A stretch of 64,000 bases of DNA from Odontocerum albicorne (taxonomy: Eukaryota; Arthropoda; Insecta; Trichoptera; Odontoceridae): assembly GCA_949825065.1 (NCBI GenBank), contig OX463838.1:1488001-1552000 (forward strand), read 5' to 3'. Below, piece after piece: positions 35,401 through 43,385 of this stretch; position 1 is the stretch's first letter; each line of letters begins with the position of its first letter. Under the pieces are notes generated by a model that saw only the letters and a list, made by a program, of their open reading frames with translations, searched no databases and had not been told where the DNA came from. A program made the translations under genes and the position numbers.

Positions 35401-38400
35401 GTGCCTATGTTAGTAGGACATTTGTTTTCCGAACTATAATGTTGTTTTCCGAAATCTTTTTTCAAAATATCACAGGTGTTATAATAGAAATTAAAATGAA
35501 GACTTTAATTTGCCAAATTTTATATATTTTTTTAATATCCAAAAATACAAGCTACATATGCGTGTATTGTGTGCAAGCTGTTGCACTTCAGCAAGCATAT
35601 AGTCTTGATAGAACAAATTAAAAGTCAATCGTAAGGATATCCAAGTTCCAAGACGACCGGCAGGTTTAATCTGCAGCACCATTTCATTAGGTAGATTTTT
35701 TTTTTTACATAACGTTATTTTGACATTTTTTAACCTTTCCCTGCCTGTGCTAAAATAATCCTTGCGTTCCGGTTCTGTGTATTCAATACACATGTAAAGA
35801 TGAGCGATTTTTAATCGGAAAAATAACAATATTCATAGCCAATCGCTTAAATTAATTAAATTTGAAGTCAAAAGTGATAATAATTGAAATTTAATTGCTG
35901 AAAACATGAAAAAAAACTTCGGCCGACGTTCACAAAAGGGGCGAGACGACCACCTCGAACGAAAGCCGGCTGGCTACTAAATGAGAGAAACGACCGAACT
36001 GAGATTCTATTTTTTGCGTTCCCATATACCGAAGTAGAGTGAGAGTGAGATGTGAATAGTTTCGCTTCCTCACCCATACGGATTTTTATAATGAATATAC
36101 CTACGTCACACACTGGCACACGTTTGATTGTATTGGTGAATTTATTCCCGATTTTCACAAAATATCTCTGACATGGCCGATAAATGCTAATTATTATTAA
36201 TATTATTTTTTAATTCAATGCGTAAATGTATTACGGAGGAATACCTAAAATCTGAATCTAGTATTTATTATATTCATAGAGATATTAAAGTTTTAAGAAG
36301 CAATGTGTACTAGTTACACATCACAGGGCAGAAAGGGTTAATAGCATTATTAGAATTTATGAAACGCATCATATAAGATACAGAAGGTCTAAGAGTAAAA
36401 TCAGTTTGGAAGTGAGTCCGCCAGGAATTGAACCTGGAGGGCCCGCTTGCTTCACGTGAATGCTAAACATAAAAAGTTACTTGTACCTCTAAATCTCGCT
36501 GTTGCTGCAGTCTCCCACTTTCTATGAGTAACTCGCTGTTAACTCTAATTCAAGTTTCCAGTGTTAACCCTTATCTTCAATTTATCCAAATATCAATTTA
36601 TTTATCCAAACTAAAGTTCAATTTATCCAAATATTAACGTTTTTCTTTGGTGATTCCTTGTTATACGAGTATGGTAAGTTATGAAGGAAAATTGAAGAAA
36701 AAAAATCACAACTTTTCCTTATAGTTTTTTTATATGTAACACCCACGTTACATTGCCAAAATATCAATTTTTATAAAACACAAAAAGCGCTATAAAATGA
36801 TTCTATAATCTAAAACAAAGACAATATTTACATAGGCGAATTATCAACAAATAAAATGGTTTGAATAATTTTTCTCTACATGTAGTGATTAATAAGATAT
36901 TTAAAGATTATTTACCCCAATTTTCAAATCGCGCCCACGCTATCCAGACATGTTGACCCAATGTCGTTTGAAAGCTTGTAGGCGTTGTCAATATTTACCA
37001 CCAGATGATACCACTGCACACAATAGTGCATGTATAGTATTTGAATGTGTTGCCATATTTGAAATTACGTTACAGTTTCTTGATTTTTTTTTAATCCCTA
37101 AGATAGTGTAACAGCTGTGTTACAATCAGGGCTGTGGAGTCGCTTAAAAAAAAACACGACTCAGACTTCGACTCCGATTCCTATATTTACCAACAATACG
37201 ACTCCGACTCCACAACTCCGACTCCACGACTCCGACTCCACAACTCCAACTCAAAAAAGCTCAATTTTAGCAGGTTGTTTCCTACCTTTGCATATAGCCA
37301 TTTTTTTTCATGTTATAGGGATATAAATAAAACAAGATCAAACTTTAAAAAAATTAACCTATTATATATGATAATTTAAATAAAAAATTAAATATGTTAT
37401 TACAAAGGGAACGTACATCTGATCCCTGCTATTACAAAAATTAATAGAGAAATGGAGAGAATTTTGTTTCTGTAACGCAATGATATCAACACGTGGACGT
37501 GACCAATGCAGAACGATGACTGGCAAAAAAATGCGCGCAAATTGCGTGCAAACAAAAGGAGAAACAAATGCTCCTTTTCTTTCGACGTGAGAAAGAAGGA
37601 GACAAACACATTTTTGTAGACTTTATGCATTAAATGGATCTCGGTGATTCACCATATCGGCGCGACTTGCGCCTGCAAGTTTAATATTCGCGCACAATAC
37701 ACATTCATTATAATAATTAAAAAAAAAAGTTTTTTAAATTTTAACGAAAAAGTAGTCGGAGTCGCTCGTTTTTTACGACTCCGACTCCGGCCCAAACACC
37801 GCGACTCCGACTCCGCGACTCCGACTCCGACTCCACAGCCCTGGTTACAATGCCATGATAAGGGTTAAGGTATACAATGTTTCAAATTACCTTGATTCAG
37901 TTTGTGTTCATATTAAATACTTGATAAAACAAATATATTTGTTGCAGATTCGATGTTTACAAGGAATTTATATCAACCCTCTAGAAATGAAATAAATAGA
38001 AATCCTAACAATCCAAATACTGTACCAAACCAAAACAGATTTCAAAGGAATGTCTCGAGTGAAAATACGAGATCTGGCATGTCAAGTGGGGCAAATATGT
38101 TTATCGATGATGAAATCAAAGATCTGGATGCTGGGATGTTTGCTGATGATGATTTCGATGTGGACCAATTAGCCGCGATAGAACAACAAGCATTTAACGC
38201 TTCAGCATCTAATTCGAGCGAAAGCCCCAAGTTTGCCGTGAAAAAGATGAAAATATCCAATGATGCCGGACAGTTTGTTGTCGAGAAGTTGTCGCCGCAA
38301 GAAAATAAACGAGAACCAACTGCTACCACTACGGGGCATGCGGGAAGTTTTGAATTGGACGAGGAAGATGAATATTTAAGAATGGCTGAAATGTACGATT

Positions 38401-40059
38401 TAACGGACCATTATAATGAACCAGAAATGGAAAATGGAAATTTTACAAGGACAATTGTAGGTTCGGATAATAAAGAAAAATCAATACAATACTTTCCTAA
38501 GCCAGAACATAGAAAATTTCCTGTAGAATTAAGAAAACAACCTTTCGTCTATTTAAAGCAGCTTGCTGAAGTGCCTAGTGAAAAATTAGAAGGAAAAATA
38601 TTCACAATAAAAGCACAAATATTTTCGTTAAAAAGTAAGTTAGCTCATAAAAATGGAGAGTGGGATTTGAAATGCAAACTAACCGATGGGACTGCCTACT
38701 TGGTTGTCAGCGTAGCGGGCGATATTTTAACGCAGTTAGTAGGATACACAACTTCAGATGTGGCCAGAATGAAAGCGGAGTTTGAATCTAATCCACAGGT
38801 GAAGCAGAAAGTATTACAGGTGAGCATATTGGAACATTGACGCGCTCTCCGATTCAGTGCTCGCCAGACCGGCCATACAAAATGAACGTGCTCTCCTTTG
38901 AGCTTGTCGCAAGCTAATATCGAATCCAATTGTAATAATTTATAAATTGTAACACATAGTGACATCTATTGGGATGGTCAAGAAATATTTAAATATTACA
39001 ATTTACCGATATTATCAAAGTTACAGTCATCTTTCTAAAAGCTTTCACTGACAGTCAATACGTGTCTCTGATACAGGGTTACCGACTACAGTTTTTTGCG
39101 ACGTGATTTATAATGACTTCGTTTGTTGTTTTCTTCAATGGTTGATTTTTAACTTTTGTGCGTTATTTTTGTATTTATTTACAAAGTGTGTTTTCATGTA
39201 TTCTTTGGTTATTGGCGGTAGTTTTGCGGCATAATACGACATTTATATAGACTTTTTACGGTTTTATTTTATAGTTTATTTACCTTTTGTGCTTTATTAT
39301 ACGAGGCATATCCAGAAAGTAAGTGTACTGAATTTTTGTAGGTTATAATTTTTTTTATTTAAACAAAAAAATTACGTGGTTACCGTAGTACATATGTAAG
39401 CTATTTTTCAACATAGTCGCCATTCCTCTCAATGCAGGTGGTTAAGCGGGGTATCAACTTTTTGATGCCTTCCTCGAAGTAGTTTCCCGCCAACCCCTCC
39501 GTCCACTTCTCCACCTCCTCCTTTACCTCCTCGTTGGTTGAAAACCTTTTTCCACCCATGCGCAGCTTCAGGGAGGTAAAGAGATAGTAATCTGAAGGTG
39601 CTAGGTCAGGGGAATGCGCGGGATGGTTCAGGACATCCCATTTAAACGAGGCGAGCAGTTCCTTCGTGGCGTTGGCCGTGTGTGGTCTGGCATTGTCATG
39701 CAGCAGGCAGACTCCCTTTGTCAGCATGCCTCTCCTCTTGTTCTGAATCGCCCTCCGCAATTTTTTTAGGGTCTCACAGTATCTTTCAAAATGACGCACT
39801 ATTTAAAATTCCAGTTGCTATAGAGAGGGTCACTATATATTATTTGCTGAAAAATATGGAGTCGTACAAAAATAAATGTTAAAAGTATTTGTTGTATTTT
39901 CAGGGAATATCTGATGCCCGTGAAAAGTTGCAGAAAATGTATTGCCTCTTAGACATCACGTACAGAGATACTGGACCCTGGGTGGTGTCCATGACTGAAT
40001 ACAAATTTGGTCATTTGCTTCAATTGAAAGAGAGATTGGCTGTTGCTGGATATAACTAA
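23374..40059 (+). CDS. RMI1: RecQ-mediated genome instability protein 1 homologue, seven exons
   Basis: Scaffold subunit of the BLM helicase-topoisomerase III alpha-RMI dissolvasome, which takes apart double Holliday junctions in the nucleus. Exons: 23374-23459, 24991-25184, 25800-25911, 29799-29911, 32408-32569, 37948-38819, 39904-40059. All junctions are GT..AG, phases agree, and they give about 564 residues (human about 625). Residues 1-220 match the RMI1 N-terminal module: QWLLSDLKEI, then IYTLQMNFVVDVGVPAYQQL, then MLKLSLTDGIQEISGIEYRP, GTKIQIKG, GVLMLEEKHLTVLGGEVED. Residues about 225-410 are a disordered acidic linker. Residues about 420-564 match the C-terminal OB fold (QPFVYLKQL, WDLKCKLTDGTAYLVVSV). 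The ATG at 23374 starts a segment of typical N-terminal length. Introns 1, 3, 5 and 6 are TE-rich. No disabling change was seen, so the gene is probably functional. Assignment is from remembered family sequence. Confidence 0.93.
23565..24560 (+). mobile_element. RTE-like LINE fragment split by a MITE (RMI1 intron 1)
   Basis: First part to about 23771: RTLSKSAKMVVYKSILVPTL, MYGSEMWTW. Second part from 24398: LNKSTLRWFRHME, NEERLTN. The pieces are collinear with the RTE family of 1166-2596 and are separated by a family B MITE inserted at TTAA. Multiple stops. Confidence 0.75.
23772..24397 (-). mobile_element. TTAA-flanked MITE, family B, copy 2
   Basis: Reverse orientation; TTAA on both sides; ends CCCGTACTGTCCTGTGATG and GCACAGGAAGGGAAAGG. 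Inserted in a LINE fragment within RMI1 intron 1. Confidence 0.85.
24991..25184 (+). CDS. RMI1: RMI1 exon 2
   Basis: Acceptor TTCTTCTCTAG; encodes CIEFFHTSGKSYSSQELNYM, then WLLSDLKEICPGCLPPNL to VVDVG; donor GTAAGT. Carries the helical core and the start of the N-terminal OB fold. Confidence 0.95.
25205..25668 (-). mobile_element. RTE-like LINE fragment in RMI1 intron 2
   Basis: The - strand reads LLHGVESWTLKVGSMNRLEA, then NTRILQRFKVDRELLTNIKI and GRRQISWLRNIRDWTGIRSV. It is the downstream part of the family seen at 15105-15725. It begins only about 20 bases after the exon 2 donor. Confidence 0.85.
25800..25911 (+). CDS. RMI1: RMI1 exon 3
   Basis: Acceptor ATTTCCCAG; encodes VPAYQQLQKLTKVDTTNIDV to NNFPEPSAQ; donor GTAAAA. 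Confidence 0.9.
26290..26499. repeat. 210-bp palindrome made of Penelope-like termini
   Basis: Two arms of about 103 bp, nearly perfect inverted copies, meet at 26394 (CAAACAAG-A-CTTGTTTG). Each arm carries the sequence also found at 51485-51790 and, more diverged, at 59790-59960: ACCGGTTTCAAGG, CAGGGGAGCACAAAC. It lies in RMI1 intron 3. Confidence 0.9.
26560..27130 (-). mobile_element. RTE-like LINE C-terminal fragment (RMI1 intron 3)
   Basis: The - strand reads YQTIVRPVLLYGSECWTMYN, then MLRWSAGVSLRDKIKSSRIR, EERRLRWYGHVGRRAP, GRPNNSW: the C-terminal end of a reverse transcriptase of another subfamily. Frameshifts and stops are present. Confidence 0.8.
27365..28378 (+). mobile_element. LINE 3' end with internal duplication (RMI1 intron 3)
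   Basis: The + strand reads KMTRMATDQMFTISRVKT, then FFAQRQYAYLAPMTYNGVPN, like the C-terminus of jockey/CR1-type reverse transcriptases. The YAYLAPMTYNGVPN stretch recurs at about 27797-27895 after a 200-base spacer. The tail ends in AAATAAATAATAATAAAATAA. A second copy lies at 62125-62753. Confidence 0.75.
28495..28576 (+). repeat. 27-bp tandem repeat, 3 copies
   Basis: Unit GATTAAATTATGCGCAGACC then GGATTTT, three perfect copies, just outside the mariner at 28624. Confidence 0.9.
28624..29790 (+). mobile_element. decayed mariner abutting RMI1 exon 4
   Basis: The left end CCAGGTATGTAAATATGAAA follows TA. The + strand carries YGEHALCKSQCFEWFKKFKS, VTGDEKWIYLENPK, LLHDNAPSHTA, SPDLTPSDYYLFASM: a DD34D transposase with many stops and frameshifts. 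The right terminal inverted repeat is missing. Mariner-like 3' UTR sequence (GATGGGCAATACTTTGAATA) runs to within about 20 bases of the exon 4 acceptor. Confidence 0.85.
29799..29911 (+). CDS. RMI1: RMI1 exon 4
   Basis: Acceptor TTATTCAACAG; encodes MLKLSLTDGIQEISGIEYRP, MRNLTCDLTPGTKIQIK; donor GTATGT. This is the best-conserved part of the N-terminal OB fold. Confidence 0.95.
29912..31083. other. RMI1 intron 4, unique AT-rich part
   Basis: No coding. A piece near 30540-30680 (TTTATTGCCATGTGGCAATC) resembles one near 25960 and may be a shared old repeat. Confidence 0.3.
31084..32047 (+). mobile_element. TTAA-flanked MITE, family B, copy 3, split by a LINE
   Basis: TTAA + CCTTTCCCTTCCGGTGC ... 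CACAGGGAAGGAAGGG + TTAA. A LINE 3' end is nested at 31445-31896. Confidence 0.85.
31445..31896 (+). mobile_element. 5'-truncated LINE with A-rich tail nested in a MITE
   Basis: Flanked by an 8-bp duplication AATTATTA and ending in an A-rich tail. The + strand reads CNYRSLETRRQESIAIFLIK, FQGSFNCPAILEALSLHVPN, RNHPLFYIPTYRTNMMA: the extreme C-terminus of a jockey/R1-type reverse transcriptase. Confidence 0.85.
32048..32370 (-). mobile_element. RTE-like LINE C-terminal fragment
   Basis: The - strand reads AVEMRALRRIYDRIQNEVIN, then EEMNEERLTNQIYSVNVSV and DRPRKVWLDRLNDILKEGNV. This is the unexpanded counterpart of the sequence that became the 42-bp array at 2597. Confidence 0.8.
32408..32569 (+). 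CDS. RMI1: RMI1 exon 5
   Basis: Acceptor TTCCACAG; encodes PVDCRRGVLMLEEKHLTVLG, GEVEDIIINNLYRNVLTRIV to SLP; donor GTAAGT. LxVLGGEVE is a family landmark. Confidence 0.95.
32591..33225 (+). mobile_element. TTAA-flanked MITE, family A, copy 3
   Basis: TTAA-flanked, inserted only 21 bases downstream of the exon 5 donor site in RMI1 intron 5. Confidence 0.85.
33226..34119. other. RMI1 intron 5, poorly assigned part
   Basis: No coding exon. The stretch 33480-34500 may be an old Tigger-like element, since a transposase tail follows at 34120. Confidence 0.3.
34120..34440 (-). pseudogene. Tigger/pogo-like transposase C-terminal remnant
   Basis: The - strand reads KMWEIVQNFVEKHHPSKAV, RASDESVLKRQYNVTLP, KQVSLDRFLVQVVQEEN. 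This resembles the tail of Tigger-type (CENP-B-like) transposases. Frameshifts are present. Confidence 0.55.
34509..35134 (-). mobile_element. TTAA-flanked MITE, family A, copy 4
   Basis: Reverse orientation relative to copy 3; TTAA on both sides; RMI1 intron 5. Confidence 0.85.
35730..36341 (+). mobile_element. TTAA-flanked MITE, family B, copy 4
   Basis: TTAA + CCTTTCCCTGCCTGTGC ... CACAGGGCAGAAAGGG + TTAA; RMI1 intron 5. Confidence 0.85.
36415..36480 (-). repeat. tRNA-like 3' half (possible SINE)
   Basis: On the - strand CCAGGTTCAATTCCTGG is a perfect 5-bp T-arm with a canonical 7-base TTCAATT loop (internal promoter B box). It is followed by an acceptor-like CGGACTCA. No matching 5' acceptor strand or clear anticodon arm is seen, so this is a tRNA-derived SINE fragment or tRNA pseudogene rather than a working tRNA. 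Confidence 0.45.
36564..37867 (-). mobile_element. TTAA-flanked MITE, family C, copy 2, split by a hAT
   Basis: TTAA + CCCTTATCTTC ... CATGATAAGGG + TTAA, reverse orientation to copy 1. Contains the hAT derivative 37127-37843. Confidence 0.8.
37127..37843. mobile_element. hAT-type MITE with GACTCC-rich ends
   Basis: Ends CAGGGCTGTGGAGTCG and inverted; perfect 8-bp duplication GTTACAAT at 37119-37126 and 37844-37851. Subterminal tracts of repeated GACTCC/GGAGTC hexamers at both ends. Shares ends and subterminal sequence with 48625-49610, but has no transposase. Confidence 0.9.
37948..38819 (+). CDS. RMI1: RMI1 exon 6
   Basis: Acceptor TTGTTGCAG; 872 bases encoding the acidic linker (DDEIKDLDAGMFADDDFDVD) and most of the C-terminal OB fold (PFVYLKQLAEVPSEKLEGKI; WDLKCKLTDGTAYLVVSVAG; ILTQLVGYT). 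Donor GTGAGC. Confidence 0.95.
38824..39110 (+). repeat. interspersed repeat, copy 1 (RMI1 intron 6)
   Basis: Shares GGCCGGCCATACAAAAT-like and AGAGACATCTATTGRGATGGT-like stretches, collinear over about 280 bp, with 52592-52895. Family unknown. Confidence 0.6.
39298..39788 (-). mobile_element. mariner copy 3 (truncated)
   Basis: The left terminus is as in copies 1 and 2. The - strand keeps the C-terminal half (LRRAIQNKRRGMLTKGVCLL, HDNARPHTANATKELL, SPDLAPSDYYLF). It ends abruptly at 39788 with no second terminus. Confidence 0.9.
39904..40059 (+). CDS. RMI1: RMI1 exon 7 (terminal)
   Basis: Acceptor TATTTTCAG; encodes GISDAREKLQKMYCLLDITY, WVVSMTEYKFGHLLQLKERL to AGYN and TAA. Completes the C-terminal OB fold. 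Confidence 0.95.
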   Translation, partial: GISDAREKLQKMYCLLDITYRDTGPWVVSMTEYKFGHLLQLKERLAVAGYN

Positions 40060-40201
40060 TTCATCACTCCGTTCGATAAGTTCTATCAGAAATACAGGAA
40101 TATAAAACGTTCCCATCCAGGTCGGTCTACAGCCCGGCACTGTGTTCTAAGCTAATGAATAATACTTCATTATGGATTAACCTCTCTCGAGTAGTAAGAT
40201 A

Positions 40202-40836
40202 TTAACCTTTCCTTCCCTGTGTTGGGTATCTTCTACACGTTGCTTCTAATAACCATCAATATCTCTATAAATATAATAAATACAAGGTTAAGATTTTAGG
40301 TTTTCCTCCATAATATATTTACGCTTTGATTTAAAAAATAATATTAATAATAATCAGAGTTTATCGACTATATCGTGGGTATTTTGTGAAGATCGGAAAC
40401 AAATTCGCATTTAAACGCTGTGAGTGCCTCGACCTTGTGTCTTGACGATAGGTGAAGAGTATGCGGGAAGCGCGACACTATTCACATCTCACTCTTGCAT
40501 ACTCCACTGATTTGCGAGGAGCTCAATTGTCTCAATCGTCGCAAGCGTGAGCCACGCCGGGGTAAGCCACTATACCGCTCCGCGCAGCAGTTGCTTCTGG
40601 GTTTGCTAATAGATTAGACGTACGCCCGTTCCGTGAGCGTTGCCAGATGGTTTTTTAATGTTTTCAGCAAATAAATCTCAATTATTATAATTTTTAACTT
40701 CAATTATAATTAATTAAGGGGATTATCTATGAATGTTCTTATTTTTCCGATTTAAAATCGCAAATTTTTGATCGCGTACTCACTACCCAACACCGGAGCG
40801 CGCGTTTCAATTTTAGCACCGTAAGGGAAGGGTTAA
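40202..40836 (-). mobile_element. TTAA-flanked MITE, family A, copy 5
   Basis: TTAA on both sides, reverse orientation, beginning 143 bases after the RMI1 stop codon and so probably inside its 3' UTR. Confidence 0.85.
40275..40280 (+). terminator. first AATAAA downstream of RMI1, inside the MITE
   Basis: No AATAAA or ATTAAA occurs between the stop at 40059 and this site; it is supplied by the family A MITE. Confidence 0.45.
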
Positions 40837-41398
40837 TGAAAATTTTAAAACATCGTTTGTTCAGTTGGTAAAACATGTAACTCGCCGATAAATGATTTAA
40901 TTGTGCGGTATCATCAATAGATGTCATTGGTAGTCCAAATCCTGACATAATCGGGGAATATTCGAGAAATAATCACTGCATCCCAACCACGGGGCCATAC
41001 GCTATCTGACTCAGTATTTCATGGCCCCACGGTTGGGGCGGTACTTGCGGAGAGGTTAAAATTGAATATTTCTCTAAAAACTATTTAAAATGTTTGTTAT
41101 GAATGTTACAAAATGTTATGCTAATTGTATTAGGATTGGATTGGATATAATGCGATATTATATTATTTTTTTTACAAAAAGTATTTATTTTTTAAAATAC
41201 CTGACATCAACTAAAGTTGAATGTGTTTAATATTACATAGTGGAATATCTACTGAGGTGGTACTCTGGATTTTGTCTTCCCATGACGAGTTTTCTATGGC
41301 TTTATCGTCAAATATGTATAAATATATGCAAATGCAGGGAAGTTGCAATTCAAATGACCGCAGTCGCCACCTACCTATTCCTAGATTCAACACAAAAC
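40837..41398. other. unassigned spacer
   Basis: No gene seen. A short inverted repeat around CCCAACCACGGGGCCAT / ATGGCCCCACGGTTGGG (40984-41038) could form a stem-loop. Confidence 0.4.
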
Positions 41399-43071
41399 TT
41401 ATAACATATTAGTCAGACTATAAGGCGAGGTTTTTATTTAAAAAGGCGACACGTAAATAGGGGGGGGTCGCCTCATATTCGAGTCACAAACATAATGGGT
41501 AACAATAAATTCACTACTCGCGATTAGCGAAATGGTAACATTGTAATGAGAGTGTTGAAAAGGCGTCATTGTTTACACATAGCCTGTGCGTAGTCATTTC
41601 TGACAGTTTTTGAAGTGTTTTTTTTTGTACTTTGCTTTGTTTTGCATTTTTGCTACCTAAAACAGTAGTATGACTGACCATATTGAAAGACAAGGAGTAC
41701 GAAAAAATCAAGTGAATCAAGGAATACGCAGAAGCTATGATTCCAATTTTAAGGTTATGATGGTGCGTGCTGCAGAAACAACCAACAACTGTGCGGCTGC
41801 CAGACAATTTGGTATCACGGAAAATAACGTTGACATGGCGAGACTGATGCTGAGGATGCTATAGCCATGTGTGAATCTGACTTATCGGATTAGCTGCTGT
41901 GGTTGGACTTTTTTATTTCTTCTTTTCATGTTTAAACATGTACTTAACTATTATCTGGGTACTTTGTTTTAATAAATATTTTTCGTTAAACATTTTGCAT
42001 TTTATTTTTCATAATACGAGGCGTATCCAGAAAGTAAGTGTACTAAGGCTCTCACGACCGGATGGATTTTATTTTCGACATGTTGGCTACACTTTCGTGT
42101 AGTCGGACCCTTCCCCTCCGCAACGAGACCGGTTCGAGGTCAGTACGTTGAGAAGTGTCGACGCGACAACACGTTTCGTGAAAAATGTCAAACCAATCTC
42201 CCGCCAAGTGCGAAATTTTGTAAAAAGGCAAGAGTTTTTGAGGCGCTGCAAACTCCATGGAGATGAATTTCTCCGCTCCATCGTTACTGGAGATGAAACT
42301 TGAGTTGCACACTACACGCCTGAAACCAAAAGGCAGTCTCAACAGTGGCGTCACACCTCTTCACCCTCCGCCAAAAAGTTCAAAACCACAATTTCAGCCA
42401 AGAAAATCATAGCATCCGTGTTTTGGGACTGTCAAGGCATAATTTTAATTGAATATATGCCTCAAGGGGAGACCATCAACTCTGCAGGATACTGTGAGAC
42501 CCTAAAAAAATTGCGGAGGGCGATTCAGAACAAGAGGAGAGGCATGCTGACAAAGGGAGTCTGCCTGCTGCATGACAATGCCAGACCACACACGGCCAAC
42601 GCCACGAAGGAACTGCTCGCCTCGTTTAAATGGGATGTCCTGAACCATCCCGCGCATTCCCCTGATCTAGCACCTTCAGATTACTATCTCTTTACCTCCC
42701 TGAAGCTGCACATGGGTGGAAAAAGGTTTTCAACCGACGAGGAGGTAAAGGAGGAGGTGGATAAGTGGACTGAGGGGTTGGCGGGAAACTACTTCGAGGA
42801 AGGCATCAAAAAGTTGATACCCCGCTTCACCACCTGCATTGAGAGGAATGGCGACTATGTCGAAAAATAGCTTACATATGTACTACGGTAACCACGTAAT
42901 TTTTTTGTTTAAATAAAAAAAATTGTAACCTACAAAAATTCAGTACACTTAGTTTCTGGATATGCCTTGTATTATAATGGCGAGGGAAATGTTTTTTTTT
43001 TCCAAAAAGCAAATTAGAAAATAGGGGTCGCCTTATAATCAGGGTCGCCCTACAGTCGGGCCAATACGGTA
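41399..43071 (+). mobile_element. TIR DNA transposon with pogo-like HTH fragment
   Basis: The ends resemble each other inverted: left ATTAGTCAGACTATAAGGCG, right (inverted) ATTGGCCCGACTGTAGGGCG. Inside, 41670-41864 encodes RSYDSNFKVMMVRAAETTNN, CAAARQFGITENNV, like the CENP-B-type N-terminal helix-turn-helix. The rest of the transposase is missing. A mariner (42015-42971) is nested. Confidence 0.65.
42015..42971 (+). mobile_element. mariner copy 4 (N-terminal deletion)
   Basis: TA-flanked; + orientation. Coding starts MSNQSPAKCEI and jumps directly to the GKSF segment, with stops. From 42418 an open frame keeps MFWDCQGIILIEYM, LLHDNARPHTANATKELL, HPAHSPDLAPSDYYLF to a normal C-terminus. The helix-turn-helix is lost and stops precede the first catalytic Asp. 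Confidence 0.9.
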
Positions 43072-43256
43072 TGTTAAATATTACATTTTCCTTCCTGATT
43101 GATTACTTTCCGTTTGTTGTTGTGTTATTGTTGACATCTTCAAGCTTGTGAAATGTACAATCGCAGATTGAAATGCGCTGGCAGAGTGTGCAGAGTGGAG
43201 CAGGCCCTTGCCGGAATCGACCAGCCGGAAAACAGACATGAATATACATCCTTCGG

Positions 43257-43380
43257 ATTAGGTCATCACTTACAACTCTAGTTGACATTAGGTCATCACT
43301 TTCAACTCTAGTTGACATTAGGTCATCACTTTCAACTCTAGTTGACATTAGGTCATCACTTACAACTCTAGTTGACATTA
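43257..43380 (+). repeat. 30-bp tandem repeat, 4 copies
   Basis: Unit GGTCATCACTTTCAACTCTA then GTTGACATTA, four near-perfect copies, directly upstream of the ATG at 43386. Confidence 0.9.
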
Positions 43381-43385
43381 TTTAC

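Noticed and set aside
40984..41038. Inverted repeat as a rho-independent terminator
   Set aside because: Eukaryotic context; the stem is isolated and not next to a gene end that would use it.
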